The notes: a model not told the origin generated them from the letters alone. A DNA stretch of 64,000 nt from Lachnospiraceae bacterium A2 (GCA_000403315.2 KE159636.1:370042-434041), one strand, 5' to 3'; positions 17,702-27,548 are shown, counted from the first letter of the stretch. Numbers and translations are program-made.

Positions 17702-19350
17702 AAATAACGGAAATTCAGATTAAAAATTTTGGAAAACTCCATAATATTAATATCCGCCCGCTGCCGGGGATCAATGTGATTTACGGGGAGAATGAAACCG
17801 GGAAATCCACGCTGCAGCAGTTTATCAGCGCAATGCTTTTTGGCGTGGAAAAGCAGCAGGGGATGCCGGGGAAACATGACAGTTACCAGCAGTATGAGCC
17901 ATGGGACGGCAATTCCTACTATGCTGGCGGGCTGAAATTTACGGTGGCGGGGAAACCATTTTTTTTGGAGCGCAATTTTTACCATAAGGAAAAATCAGCA
18001 AAATTGGTAAACGAGGGGGATTTGGAGGAGCTGTCCGTAGAGCAGGGGGATTTGGAAATGCTTTTGGGCGGCATGAAAAAAGAAACGTACGAAAATACCT
18101 TCTGCATCCGGCAGGAATCGGTGGAAACCAAAAAAGAGCTTTCTGATATTTTGCAGAATTATTTTGTGAATGCCTCCCTGGGAGGGGAAGGGGAAATCGA
18201 CGTGGCCGGCGCCCGGAAACAGCTTCGGGAGCGGCAGAAGCAAGCGGAACAGAAATACCAGCAGAAGCTTGCCGAGCGGAAAGAAGCGGAGGAAAAACTC
18301 CTGCTGGCGGAACGGCTCCTGAAACGGGATGCGGAGCAGCTAAAAAAGCAGAAAAAAGACGGGTTCCGCGCGCTCCTGCCAAATGAGCAGGAGGAAATGA
18401 TGCTGTACGAGCATGATACGAACCAGATGGCAGAATATTTACGGGACATCCGCCAGCAAAAGGAGCAGAGGGAATACCATCTGAAATTTGCCCTTTCTTT
18501 CTTCCTGATGGCTGTCGGCATTTTTGCAGGGATTTGGAATGGGATGGAGCATTTGGCATTGGTTCCGGCGGCAGGCTGGATTGTGCTGGAAGCTGTGCTG
18601 TCCTGCCTTGTGCTGGCTGGGGTGGCCGGGGTGTTTTTCTGGCACAGGAAGTCCAAGCAGTTAAAGCTTCTCCGCAAGCAGCAGGAGGAAGAAGCAAAAG
18701 AAGTGATGCAGTATAACTCCATGGAACGGGAGCAGCAGAAGCACACCCAGCAGCAGAAGCAGCAGGCCAGCAAGCAGGCGGTGGAGGATTTGCTGCAAAT
18801 CCAGATCTCGGAAAAGCAGGCGGAACTTATTAATCTGCAGGAAGAAGTGGAGGAATGCCGCGTCCCCTCCGAGGAGGAGCAGGAATATGAACGCCAGATG
18901 CGGGCGTATGAATTGGCTGGAAGGCTTTTGGAACAGCTCTCCCAGGAAGCCTATCAGGATATCCGGGAACAGATGGAACAGGAAATGTCCCGGATCCTGT
19001 CTGAACTGACAAACGGGAAATACCATAAAATTGGCCTGGACGCCCAAATGGAGCTGGTTGCCACTGCAGGGAAACGGCGGCTGCGCCCATGGCAGCTAAG
19101 CCAGGGGACCATGGAGCAGATGTATTTGGCATTGCGGATGGGGGCAGGGCGGTTTTTTACAAGGGAAGAATCCATGCCAATTATGCTGGACGAGGTATTT
19201 GCCGCCTTTGACGAGAAACGCCTGGAAGGCGCGCTGCAGTGGCTGGGCAGGCAGAATGGGCAGATTTTCCTGTTTACCTGCCGGAAGCGGGAAATTGAGA
19301 TCCTGGAACGGAAAGGGATCCCTTTTGGGAAAATAATGCTGAGTAAGTGA
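17698..19350 (+). CDS. SbcC/YhaN-like AAA ATPase with membrane hairpin
   Basis: SMC-like ATPase of 550 residues. Walker A lies at the N-terminus (NVIYGENETGKSTLQQF). A first coiled coil of about residues 170-260 is followed by two adjacent hydrophobic spans (FALSFFLMAVGIFAGIW and LEAVLSCLVLAGVAGVFF) where other members have a long coil or zinc hook. A second coil follows, then the C-terminal ABC signature (QLSQGTMEQMYLALRMG) and Walker B (MPIMLDEVFAAFD). It is shorter than typical YhaN (over 900 residues). The membrane hairpin suggests tethering to the membrane. It partners the preceding metallophosphoesterase. The likely role is DNA end processing or repair. Confidence 0.85.
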   Translation: MKITEIQIKNFGKLHNINIRPLPGINVIYGENETGKSTLQQFISAMLFGVEKQQGMPGKHDSYQQYEPWDGNSYYAGGLKFTVAGKPFFLERNFYHKEKSAKLVNEGDLEELSVEQGDLEMLLGGMKKETYENTFCIRQESVETKKELSDILQNYFVNASLGGEGEIDVAGARKQLRERQKQAEQKYQQKLAERKEAEEKLLLAERLLKRDAEQLKKQKKDGFRALLPNEQEEMMLYEHDTNQMAEYLRDIRQQKEQREYHLKFALSFFLMAVGIFAGIWNGMEHLALVPAAGWIVLEAVLSCLVLAGVAGVFFWHRKSKQLKLLRKQQEEEAKEVMQYNSMEREQQKHTQQQKQQASKQAVEDLLQIQISEKQAELINLQEEVEECRVPSEEEQEYERQMRAYELAGRLLEQLSQEAYQDIREQMEQEMSRILSELTNGKYHKIGLDAQMELVATAGKRRLRPWQLSQGTMEQMYLALRMGAGRFFTREESMPIMLDEVFAAFDEKRLEGALQWLGRQNGQIFLFTCRKREIEILERKGIPFGKIMLSK

Positions 19351-19383
19351 AAATGACAGACATAAGAGGCAGCAGGATAGGAT

Positions 19384-21468
19384 ATGAGTAAAAAGAAAAA
19401 AAAGAAGAAAAAATACCGTGCATTCTGGTTTTTTGCAAAATTACAAATTGTGCTGGTCCTTCTGGTGGCAGGGGCGGTAGGATGGTATTACTATGGGGGC
19501 TATGCCCAAAAAGTAGCCATTATGCAGCAGGAAGCCCGGATGTTTGTGCAGAAATCCAATGCAGACACCTTCCGCTCCGTGCAGACCAGCCTTGTATATG
19601 ATACCAACGGCAAGCTGATATCTGCCCTGAAAGGGGAAAAGGACGTGTATTATCTGGAATATGAGGATATTCCGGCCTATGCAGTTGCAGCCATGATAAG
19701 CATTGAGGACAAAAAATTTTACAGCCATAGCGGCATTGACATTAAGGCCATCCTGCGTGCTGCCCAGGCCATGATACAGAATGGGGAGGTGACCCAGGGG
19801 GGAAGCACCATTACCCAGCAGCTTGCCAAGCTTACGTTCTTGACACAGGAGCGGACCTGGGAGCGTAAGATAGAGGAAATTTTCATTGCGGTGGGCTTGG
19901 AACAGAAGTTCAGCAAGGATGAAATTATGGAGTTTTACCTGAACAATGTCTATTTTGGGAATGGCTATTATGGCATCCAGGCGGCAAGTAAGGGGTATTT
20001 CAATGTGGACGCAAAAGACCTCTCCCTGTCCCAGATTACATTCTTGTGCGCCATCCCCAATAACCCCAGCCTTTATGACCCGGTGGAAAAGATGGAGAAT
20101 ACCATTAAGCGGCGGGACAGGATTTTAAACCAGATGCTGCAGGATGGGAAAATCAGCCAGGAAACCTTTGGCCAGGCCCAGGCAGAAGTGATTACCCTGA
20201 ACCGCCCGGAAAAGACAAAAAACGACTATGTGGAAACATATACTTATTTCTGCGCTGTCCGTGCGCTGATGCGCCAGCAGGGGTTCCAGTTCCAGACGGA
20301 ATTTTCCTCGGAGGAGGAAAAAGCCAAGTATCAGGAGGAATATGACGCCCTCTATGGGGAGTGCCAGAAAAGCCTTTATACGGAAGGGTACCGGATTTAT
20401 ACATCCATTGATTTGGATATGCAGCAGATGCTGCAGGATACCGTGGACAGCCATTTGGCAGAGTTTACGGAGCAGAATGAGGAGGGCATTTTCGCCCTGC
20501 AGGGCGCTGCGGTGTGCATTGATAACCATACGGGGCATGTGAAAGCCATTGTAGGGGGGCGGAACCAGAACCTGCCCGGATATACCCTGAACCGTGCTTA
20601 CCAGAGCTTCCGCCAACCGGGCAGCGCCATTAAGCCGCTGCTGGTATATACCCCGGCGCTGGAGGGGAAATACACCCCGGATACTATTGTGCAGGATGTG
20701 AAAACAGAAGAAGGCCCCTCCAATTCCAGTGGCTGGTATGAGGGCGACATTACTTTGCGCCGTGCAGTGGCGGCTTCGAAAAATACCGTGGCTTGGAACA
20801 TGCTGGAGGAACTGACGCCCCAGACGGGGCTTGCCTATTTGAAAAACATGAAGTTTTCCAGAATAGACCCAAAAGACGAGCGGCCCACCAGTGCGCTGGG
20901 AGGATTTACTAACGGGGTTTCCGCAGTGGAAATGGCTTCTGGCTATGCCGCAATTGTCCATGATGGGAAATTCCGGGAGCCCACCTGCATTACAAAGATT
21001 ACGGATGCAGACGACAATGTGATTCTGGAAACCCAAAGCGAGGAAGTGGAGATTTACAAGAAAAATGCTGCCCGGATGATGACGGATATGCTGGTATCCG
21101 TCTTGCAGGAAGGCACAGGCCAGGGCCTTGCCCTGAGCGCGATGCCCTCCGCAGGGAAAACAGGGACAACGAATGACAATAAAGACGGATGGTTTGTGGG
21201 ATATACAAGCTATTACACTACCAGCGTATGGGTAGGGTACGACATGCCAAGGGAACTTCCGGGGTTATCTGGGTCCAGCTATCCCGGCGGCATTTGGCAG
21301 GCCTTTATGGAGCAGGTGCACCAGGGCCTGGAGCCGGTGGCTTTCCTTCCGTATATTGATGAAAATAAGGCTCCGCTGGATGACGAGGAATATCTGGACG
21401 GCATGCAGGAGGAGCAGGGAGGTCCCCAGGGGGAAGGATGGCCCGAAGGGCAGGAGGTATTCCAGTAA
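19384..21468 (+). CDS. Class A penicillin-binding protein (PBP1a)
   Basis: Bifunctional peptidoglycan synthase of 694 residues. A very Lys-rich start is followed by one membrane span (about residues 18-36). The GT51 glycosyltransferase domain shows IEDKKFYSHSGID and QGGSTITQQLAKLTFL. The transpeptidase domain has SAIKP (SxxK, within FRQPGSAIKPLLVYT), SKNTVAWN (SxN) and SAGKTGTTND (KTG). The acidic, Gln/Gly-rich tail is typical of Firmicutes PBP1a. It starts 33 bases after the ATPase gene. Confidence 0.95.
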   Translation: MSKKKKKKKKYRAFWFFAKLQIVLVLLVAGAVGWYYYGGYAQKVAIMQQEARMFVQKSNADTFRSVQTSLVYDTNGKLISALKGEKDVYYLEYEDIPAYAVAAMISIEDKKFYSHSGIDIKAILRAAQAMIQNGEVTQGGSTITQQLAKLTFLTQERTWERKIEEIFIAVGLEQKFSKDEIMEFYLNNVYFGNGYYGIQAASKGYFNVDAKDLSLSQITFLCAIPNNPSLYDPVEKMENTIKRRDRILNQMLQDGKISQETFGQAQAEVITLNRPEKTKNDYVETYTYFCAVRALMRQQGFQFQTEFSSEEEKAKYQEEYDALYGECQKSLYTEGYRIYTSIDLDMQQMLQDTVDSHLAEFTEQNEEGIFALQGAAVCIDNHTGHVKAIVGGRNQNLPGYTLNRAYQSFRQPGSAIKPLLVYTPALEGKYTPDTIVQDVKTEEGPSNSSGWYEGDITLRRAVAASKNTVAWNMLEELTPQTGLAYLKNMKFSRIDPKDERPTSALGGFTNGVSAVEMASGYAAIVHDGKFREPTCITKITDADDNVILETQSEEVEIYKKNAARMMTDMLVSVLQEGTGQGLALSAMPSAGKTGTTNDNKDGWFVGYTSYYTTSVWVGYDMPRELPGLSGSSYPGGIWQAFMEQVHQGLEPVAFLPYIDENKAPLDDEEYLDGMQEEQGGPQGEGWPEGQEVFQ

Positions 21469-21485
21469 CTTAGGATAGGAAAAGC

Positions 21486-21514
21486 TTTACACGAAAACCG
21501 CTCATTGATATAAT
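21486..21514 (+). promoter_or_regulatory. Strong sigma-A-type promoter
   Basis: TTTACA (21486-21491), a 17-base spacer and a perfect TATAAT (21509-21514) lie 43 bases before the small gene at 21558. Confidence 0.75.
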
Positions 21515-21557
21515 AAAACCATAAAATGAATCTTATCTTTCAAAAGGTGGTGAGCAT

Positions 21558-21746
21558 ATGCCAAATGCAGCAGATATTATTAAAGATTATGTCAGCGAAT
21601 TTTCAAGGCTGCAAAACTGGATGTTGTCAATTAAAGGGAAGGACGATGCGACATACGATTCCATGCATGACAGGTATATGGAATTAAAAGTGACGCTGTC
21701 AAGTTTAGGAGTGAACCTTGCAGAATTAGACAAAATAAAGGGCTGA
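21558..21746 (+). CDS. Small helical protein of unknown function
   Basis: A 62-residue protein that I do not recognise by name. It has its own consensus promoter, an AAGGTGGTG ribosome site and its own terminator, so it is a genuine monocistronic gene. The sequence is amphipathic and helical with no signal peptide, membrane span or cysteine (for example DIIKDYVSEFSRLQNWML). The strong promoter suggests an abundant product. Confidence 0.7.
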   Translation: MPNAADIIKDYVSEFSRLQNWMLSIKGKDDATYDSMHDRYMELKVTLSSLGVNLAELDKIKG

Positions 21747-21824
21747 CGTGGGAAAGGTGTATGATGGAAAGCGCTGTTGCCATAGGCAAAATTTGCAGTG
21801 CCGCATGAAATGCCTGATTACTGG

Positions 21825-21865
21825 AATCCTGTCAGGGCAAATGTTTCCGCCTTGACAGGATTTTA
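21825..21865 (+). terminator. Terminator between the small gene and the permease gene
   Basis: Ten-base arms AATCCTGTCA and TGACAGGATT flank an 18-base loop and are followed by TTTT. It lies between convergent genes and can serve the 62-residue gene. Confidence 0.65.
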
Positions 21866-21970
21866 GCAATTCGGTTAAATTGAGGTTACGGACGGCAGGA
21901 TTTGCACAGATGCAGTTTTGGCAAAGCCTTCCTACATATCTGTCCATTCAAAGTTTTCGCCCTCTGCAGC

Positions 21971-24784
21971 CTACACATTTTCATTTTTCAGAACATCAAT
22001 TGTGTTTTCCTTCTTAATCTTGCCCATGGAATAAAGCATTGTGGCAAATACCACAAGGAACACGCTTCCCACTGCAATGGCAATGCTGTACCAGGGGATG
22101 AAAAACTCGGTGTCCAGCCCATTGGAAATGGTATGGTAAATGATCCAGGTCATAAGGAACGATACCGGCAGCCCATAGAGCAGCCCTTTAAACCCATAGA
22201 GCAGGCATTCAAAGTTCATCATTTTCTGAAAACCTTCCGGCGTCATGCCCACAGATCTCAGCATGGCAAATTCCCTCCGCCGCAGGATGATGTTTGTGGA
22301 AATGGTATTGAACACATTGGCTGCTGCAATCAGGGAAATCAGCGTAATGAACCCAAATGCAAATACATTGATAACGGTTACCATAGCCCTGTCGTTGTCC
22401 ATGCTGGCAGCATAGTCACATAAGCCTTCCGTTGGGAGCGTTTTTTCAGCCAGCAGTTTCCGTATGGTTTCGAAGGTTTCTGTGTGGTTTCCACATTTCA
22501 ATTGCAGCCGGACATTGTCGTCCTTGCTGGGAGGGTTGCTGGGAAGGCTCCAGTATTCGGTATCATCCTCCAAGCCGGAAAAAACATCGTCAAGAAAGCT
22601 GTAGGGATAATACAGTTGGGGAAGGTCTTCGCTGTCAAGGAATAATGGAGGCGCTTGCTGCACGGCAGCCCCAAAGGAAAGGGGGATGGTAAGGGCGGCA
22701 TCCTCCAAAGGGCATATTTCTTCTTCTCCGGTGCCTTCCGCCCATTGGATAAACTGGACTTTCCCCGTATCTTGATTGATTTCAGGGTGGTAGCCTGTAT
22801 AACCTTCTGTCTGGCGGACCAGGTAAAGCTTTGGGTCAGCCTGCAAAATATCGGAAAACATGGTAAAGCTGTAATATTTCCCATCTGTCCCATTGTATTT
22901 TTTCAGGGAATCCACAACTACGGCAGTAGGGGATTTCTTGTTATAAAAGACGGATTCCGGCAGGTTCTGTTCCTTTAAATAGCTGCGGAATGCGTTGTCT
23001 TCCAGAAAGATCAGGTGGAAATCTGTAAGGGACAGCTCTTGTGCGTTTGGGCCATTTTCTTCCTGCTGGGCAACCATGCTCTGGTAATCCAAATATTTCT
23101 GGCTGGCTGCTGAACTCTTGATAGAGCCGCTGATATAAAAGTCAGAAAGGTAGGTGGCGTCCGTGACATCTTTCATTTCTTTGATTTCAGAAAGCAAAGC
23201 GTCCGGGGAATATTCTTCCAGATCCTGGTTGTTTACTGTATACAGGAGGTCACAGCCGGAATCCAACAGCACAGCCTGCACAGATTCCGTCAGGTAGCTG
23301 CACCAGCTGCTGGCAGAAACAAACAGCGCAATGCTTAAAAACAAGGATATGACAGTGGCCCTATACTTTTTCCGGTTGCGTTTGTAATTTTTGGCGGCAA
23401 GCATCCCTTCAAACCCAAATAGTTTTTTGGTGAGCCGGGAAGTCCGGACTTTCCCTGGGCGGATGGCGATGTCGTCTGTCTGGCGGATGGCGTCAATGGC
23501 TGATTTTTTCAAGGCCCGCCGGACTGGGATATAAGCGGAAACCAGGATTGTCAGCAAGGAAATTGCTACGGCAGCCCCCAAGGCAGGAAAGGAAGGGTAC
23601 AGCGTTAACGAAGTGGAGCTGACTGGCCCTAATGCCTGCTGGACCATAGCTGCCCCAGATACGCCTGGGGAACCGGGGATCCCTAAAATAGCCCCTATCA
23701 TGTCTTTTGTAAAATGGAAGGTAACCCCAATCCCAAGGAGCCCGGAGAGCATCCCGAGGGGTATGCCAATGCACCCTAAAAACAGCGCTTCAAACAGTAC
23801 GCTCCCAGTAAGCTGCTTCTTGGTTGCCCCAATGGAGGACATAAGCCCAAACTGCTTGGTACGCTCGCTGACGGAAATGGAAAATGCATTGTAAATCAGC
23901 GAGATAGAGCCAAACGTAATAATGGCAATCAGGATAAAGGCAAGCCCGAACAGCACGCTGTTATAGCGGCTCTCCCCGGAATACCCATAAATCCGCAGCA
24001 GGCTGTAATTCATTTTAAAGGCGACGGGATCAGAACTGTCAAGCCCAGAATATATGCTGTTTAAAGTGGGTACAGTTTTCCACCCGGAATCTGTGCGGAC
24101 ATACATATCGTATTTGTGGCTTTTATCGCTGCTGCCAATTGTCAGCGCAGTGTAGGCCGGGGCAGAGTAATTTTCAAAGGAGGGGCGTTCGTAAAATCCG
24201 GTAACTGTGAAAGTTTTTGTTTCCCCTGGCACAAATTCCTCGGACATGCCATTGGCATTTAAATAGATGGTATCGTTTGTGAGGGTTTCACCATTGTTGT
24301 CTACCCGGGCGCCAAGGTTCAGTTCCAGCGTGTCATTTAGCTTATGTTTTATGCCGCCGTTGAGATATAAATGGCTGGGGAGAAGAATCTCATTGCCATT
24401 CTCCGGCATACGCCCGCTGGTAATATGGATCGGCATTAGTTCCGTAAAATTTTCCTGGATCCCGAAAACCCCTAAAAAGGGCTTATCTTCATTTTTGCAG
24501 CCTTCCAAATAAGAATAGCCCAGAAATTCCATGGAAACAGCCTGGGTAATGTCCTCGTGTGCCCGTAGCTTTTCCGCGTTTTCCCATGAAAGGCCGTGGA
24601 AGGAGCCATGCCAGTTCCCATCCTCGTAAATGTAGTACTGGATCAGGCAATGGCGCAGGGAGGAAATGCTGATCGTAGTAGCGGTGAACATGGCTGCGGA
24701 AAGGATAATCCCAACAATGGTAACTAAAGTCCGGGTGCGGTTTTCCTTTAAGTTTTTTAATGTGGTTTTTTGGAAAATATTCAT
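21971..24784 (-). CDS. FtsX/MacB-type ABC transporter permease
   Basis: Large permease of 937 residues with two FtsX-like membrane blocks (about residues 280-420 and 840-930), two further spans near residues 20 and 475, and large extracytoplasmic segments. The tell-tale loop SERTKQFGLMSSIGATKKQ after the second span is repeated as RRREFAMLRSVGMTPEG near the C-terminus. Its start overlaps the stop of the ATP-binding gene by 4 bases. Next to an intramembrane-sensing kinase and a response regulator, this fits a module that detects and removes cell-envelope-active peptides. The true substrate is unknown. Confidence 0.88.
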   Translation of the reverse strand: MNIFQKTTLKNLKENRTRTLVTIVGIILSAAMFTATTISISSLRHCLIQYYIYEDGNWHGSFHGLSWENAEKLRAHEDITQAVSMEFLGYSYLEGCKNEDKPFLGVFGIQENFTELMPIHITSGRMPENGNEILLPSHLYLNGGIKHKLNDTLELNLGARVDNNGETLTNDTIYLNANGMSEEFVPGETKTFTVTGFYERPSFENYSAPAYTALTIGSSDKSHKYDMYVRTDSGWKTVPTLNSIYSGLDSSDPVAFKMNYSLLRIYGYSGESRYNSVLFGLAFILIAIITFGSISLIYNAFSISVSERTKQFGLMSSIGATKKQLTGSVLFEALFLGCIGIPLGMLSGLLGIGVTFHFTKDMIGAILGIPGSPGVSGAAMVQQALGPVSSTSLTLYPSFPALGAAVAISLLTILVSAYIPVRRALKKSAIDAIRQTDDIAIRPGKVRTSRLTKKLFGFEGMLAAKNYKRNRKKYRATVISLFLSIALFVSASSWCSYLTESVQAVLLDSGCDLLYTVNNQDLEEYSPDALLSEIKEMKDVTDATYLSDFYISGSIKSSAASQKYLDYQSMVAQQEENGPNAQELSLTDFHLIFLEDNAFRSYLKEQNLPESVFYNKKSPTAVVVDSLKKYNGTDGKYYSFTMFSDILQADPKLYLVRQTEGYTGYHPEINQDTGKVQFIQWAEGTGEEEICPLEDAALTIPLSFGAAVQQAPPLFLDSEDLPQLYYPYSFLDDVFSGLEDDTEYWSLPSNPPSKDDNVRLQLKCGNHTETFETIRKLLAEKTLPTEGLCDYAASMDNDRAMVTVINVFAFGFITLISLIAAANVFNTISTNIILRRREFAMLRSVGMTPEGFQKMMNFECLLYGFKGLLYGLPVSFLMTWIIYHTISNGLDTEFFIPWYSIAIAVGSVFLVVFATMLYSMGKIKKENTIDVLKNENV

Positions 24785-25464
24785 GGCCGGATCACCTCAT
24801 CCCTGATAATTTTTCCATCCTCTATGGCAATGATCCGGTTGGCCTGGAGGGCAATATTTTCGTCATGGGTAATGACGATTAAAGTCTGTTTGTAGGCTTC
24901 ATTGGAGTACTTTAAGAGCTCTACAATTTCCTGGCTGTTTTTGGAGTCCAGGTTGCCGGTAGGCTCGTCGGCAAGCACTACTGCCGGGGCGTTCATCAGC
25001 GCCCTGCCAATGGAAACCCGCTGCTGCTGGCCGCCGGAAAGCTGGTTGGGCAGGTGGTTTTCCCTTCCTTTTAAAGAGAGTATCTGGAGCAGTTCCTCCA
25101 GGCGCTGGGCGTTTACCTCCCGGCTGTCCATCAGCACTGGGAGCGTCATGTTTTCCGTGACATTCAGGACAGGGATTAAGTTGTAAAACTGGTAAATCAG
25201 CCCTACCTGCCGCCTTCGGAATATGGCAAGCTGGCTTTCGCTCTGGGCGTACACGTCTGTCCCTTCCATAAATACTTTCCCAGAAGTAGGGACGTCTACG
25301 CCCCCTAACACGTGCAGCAGCGTAGATTTTCCAGAGCCGGAAGGGCCGATGATGGCAAGGAATTCCCCTTTCTGGACGGAAAAGGATACATCGTCCAGGG
25401 CTTTGACCTGGTTTTCCCCGGAGCCATAGACTTTTGTCAAATGTTCTGCTTTTAAAATTTCCAT
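24781..25464 (-). CDS. ABC transporter ATP-binding protein (MacB/BceA type)
   Basis: ATPase subunit of 227 residues for the overlapping permease. Walker A is GPSGSGKST (residues 40-48), the signature is [15 protein letters not shown], Walker B is [15 protein letters not shown] and the switch His is in VITHDEN. The TGNLDS form is characteristic of the LolD/MacB/BceA group. An RR-binding-like repeat and the gene for the kinase lie upstream. Confidence 0.93.
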   Translation of the reverse strand: MEILKAEHLTKVYGSGENQVKALDDVSFSVQKGEFLAIIGPSGSGKSTLLHVLGGVDVPTSGKVFMEGTDVYAQSESQLAIFRRRQVGLIYQFYNLIPVLNVTENMTLPVLMDSREVNAQRLEELLQILSLKGRENHLPNQLSGGQQQRVSIGRALMNAPAVVLADEPTGNLDSKNSQEIVELLKYSNEAYKQTLIVITHDENIALQANRIIAIEDGKIIRDEVIRP

Positions 25465-25559
25465 ATGGTTCTGACCTCTTTTCTTAGGACACGCTCTAGG
25501 CGCTTATGTTTGGATTCGTGTATCAATAGAACCTTTAAAAATTATTTTAACCAGCCAGG

Positions 25560-25586
25560 GTGACAGTGCAGTGACTGTTCTGTGAC
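25560..25586 (-). promoter_or_regulatory. Three direct repeats with an 11-bp period, likely response-regulator box
   Basis: On the minus strand GTCAC occurs three times at exactly 11-base spacing (plus-strand GTGAC at 25560, 25571 and 25582). The stretch from the kinase stop to the ATPase start (25465-25644) holds no gene. OmpR-type regulators usually bind head-to-tail half-sites about one helical turn apart. An AT-rich possible -10 region follows towards the transporter. The array is therefore a candidate site for the response regulator encoded at 26728-27405. Confidence 0.6.
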
Positions 25587-25644
25587 AAAATTGTAATAAT
25601 TCTGCTGCAATTTCGCCGTACAGCCAATTCAGGGCTGCTGTTCC

Positions 25645-26706
25645 CTAAGAAAAGGGGTTCTGTGTGTCTTTCGCGCAGGCAGCCCGTCCGCCGGGGCGCT
25701 GCATGGAATGGTAAAATTTTATCACAAACCTGGCTCCCCCATCCCCGCCGCGGTTTTCCGCCTTCAATGTCCCATTCTGCTTGGACACAATCATCCTGGA
25801 AAGCGCAAGGCCAATGCCCACGCTCTGCTGGGAAGCAGTTTTCCCTTTGTAAAACCGCTCGAATAAGTGGGGAAGGTCCTCTTTTGCAAACCCAGGCCCA
25901 TTGTCCTCAATGATGATTTCCGTAAAAATTGCATTTTCGGAAAAAGAAACCTGGATGCACCCGCCGCAGGGGGTGTGCTCCATGCAGTTTTTCAGGATAT
26001 TCAGGACTGCTTCCTGGGACCATGCAAAATCCCCGGTAAACGTTACATGGCTTTCCCCATGGATGGTTAAGGACTGTTCCCGCAGTTCCATAGGGATCAT
26101 CAGCGGTTCGGCAGCTTTTTGGATTAATGCGCCTACTGGCACAGGCGCTTGCTGCAGGCGGACAGTCCCGGCATCCATTTTTGACAGCTTCAGAAGGGAT
26201 TCCACCAGCCAGTCAATGCGGGAGAGAAGCTGGGTTAATTCCTGAAGCAGCTTTTTCCGGCCAGAGGGGGATAAGTCCGGTTCCATCAGAAGGGAGATGA
26301 TCAGGTTAGAGGAAGTAAGGGGCGAGCGGATTTGGTGGGAAATGTCAGCCATGGAATCGGCAAGGAACTTTTTGTCGTCCGCCAGGGCGGCGGCCTGTTC
26401 ACTGAGCCGCAGCGTCATTTTGGACAGTTCATTTTCCAAAATGGACAGTTCCCCTTCCTTATATTTTTCAAAATGGATCGGCGTCTGGCTGTGCAGCATA
26501 CCGTCAATTTCATGGCTAAGCTGCGAAAGGCTGCGGTATCTGTGCCAGGTAATCCAATAGTAAGAAAGGATATAGAGGAACGAGAAGCCTGCCAGTATAG
26601 CCCCAGCCCGATCCGGGAACAGGAGCCACAGGCAGATGGATGAAAAGAGCAGGAAACCGTGCCAAAGCAGGCCCAGCCGGATTTCAGGGTTACGGAACAA
26701 TTTCAT
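25645..26706 (-). CDS. Sensor histidine kinase, intramembrane-sensing type
   Basis: A 353-residue kinase. Two closely spaced membrane spans lie within the first ~55 residues with almost no external loop, as in BceS-like kinases that sense through their transporter. The H-box is MADISHQIRSPLTS (His124), the N-box NILKNCMEHTP, G1 DNGPGF and G2 GIGLALSRM. AGGAGG is 7 bases before the ATG at 26706. The gene follows the response regulator by about 20 bases, and the transporter genes come next on the same strand. Confidence 0.9.
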   Translation of the reverse strand: MKLFRNPEIRLGLLWHGFLLFSSICLWLLFPDRAGAILAGFSFLYILSYYWITWHRYRSLSQLSHEIDGMLHSQTPIHFEKYKEGELSILENELSKMTLRLSEQAAALADDKKFLADSMADISHQIRSPLTSSNLIISLLMEPDLSPSGRKKLLQELTQLLSRIDWLVESLLKLSKMDAGTVRLQQAPVPVGALIQKAAEPLMIPMELREQSLTIHGESHVTFTGDFAWSQEAVLNILKNCMEHTPCGGCIQVSFSENAIFTEIIIEDNGPGFAKEDLPHLFERFYKGKTASQQSVGIGLALSRMIVSKQNGTLKAENRGGDGGARFVIKFYHSMQRPGGRAACAKDTQNPFS

Positions 26707-26727
26707 AAAGAAACCTCCTGTCAAGAA

Positions 26728-27405
26728 TTAGTCGCCCATTTTGTACCCTATCCCCCGTATGGTCTTGATCAGCGCAGGGTTTTGGGGATCATCTTCAATT
26801 TTGTCCCGCAGCCGCTTGATGTACACTGTCAGGGTGTTGTCGTTGACAAACTCCCCCGCCATGTCCCAGAGGGCGTCCAAAAGCTGGGAGCGGGAAAGGA
26901 CCATGTCTTTATTGTTCAGAAAATACAGCAGCAGCCGGTACTCCAGCGCGGAAAGCAAAATTTCCTGCCCATTCCTGGAAACTGTGCCCCGGTTTACGTC
27001 CACCATTAAATTCCGGTACTCCAGCGTGGCGTTTGCCTTGCCATAGCGGCGCATGATATTGTGGATGCGGGAAACCAGCTCCCGGGGGCGGAAGGGTTTT
27101 GCGATATAGTCATCCGCCCCCAGGTCCAGCCCGGTAACCACGCTGTATTCATCCCCGGAAGCCGTCAGGAAAATGACGGGAAGGCTGGTGGTAGACTTAA
27201 CCGCACGGCAGATGGCAAATCCGTTCCCTTCCGCAAGGGAAACGTCCAAAAGCAGCAAATCAAAATCTGCGGCGGAGGTTTCCAGCAAGGTCAGGGCTTT
27301 TAGCTGCCCGTCCACGGAAGTGATGGCAAAGCCCTCTTTTTGAAGGAATTCTGTTAAGTTGGCGACAATGCTTGCGTCGTCTTCGACTAATAAAATACGT
27401 GTCAT
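26728..27405 (-). CDS. OmpR-family response regulator
   Basis: Response regulator of 225 residues. The receiver domain has the acidic pair in LLVEDDAS, the phosphorylation site Asp54 in LLLLDVSLAEG and Lys103 in DYIAKPF. The C-terminal winged-helix domain ends in VYIKRLRDKI and TIRGIGYKM, as in OmpR/PhoB proteins. It is the first gene of the four-gene minus-strand module (regulator, kinase, ATPase, permease). Confidence 0.93.
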   Translation of the reverse strand: MTRILLVEDDASIVANLTEFLQKEGFAITSVDGQLKALTLLETSAADFDLLLLDVSLAEGNGFAICRAVKSTTSLPVIFLTASGDEYSVVTGLDLGADDYIAKPFRPRELVSRIHNIMRRYGKANATLEYRNLMVDVNRGTVSRNGQEILLSALEYRLLLYFLNNKDMVLSRSQLLDALWDMAGEFVNDNTLTVYIKRLRDKIEDDPQNPALIKTIRGIGYKMGD

Positions 27406-27548
27406 TGGGCATCCTCCCCATAATTGGCGTTTGGCGTGCAGCCATTGTTGGCGCGCACTTGCTGTTTCCTTATTTTATCATAGGAAAAGAAGTTTTCCAA
27501 TACTTTTTGGGGACAGGCTGGGGTTGGGGGAACAAGGCAAATTTAGAG

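Noticed and set aside
21902-22423. A 173-codon plus-strand frame opposite the FtsX permease
   Set aside because: No ribosome site, His-rich shadow composition, and it is opposite a clear permease domain.
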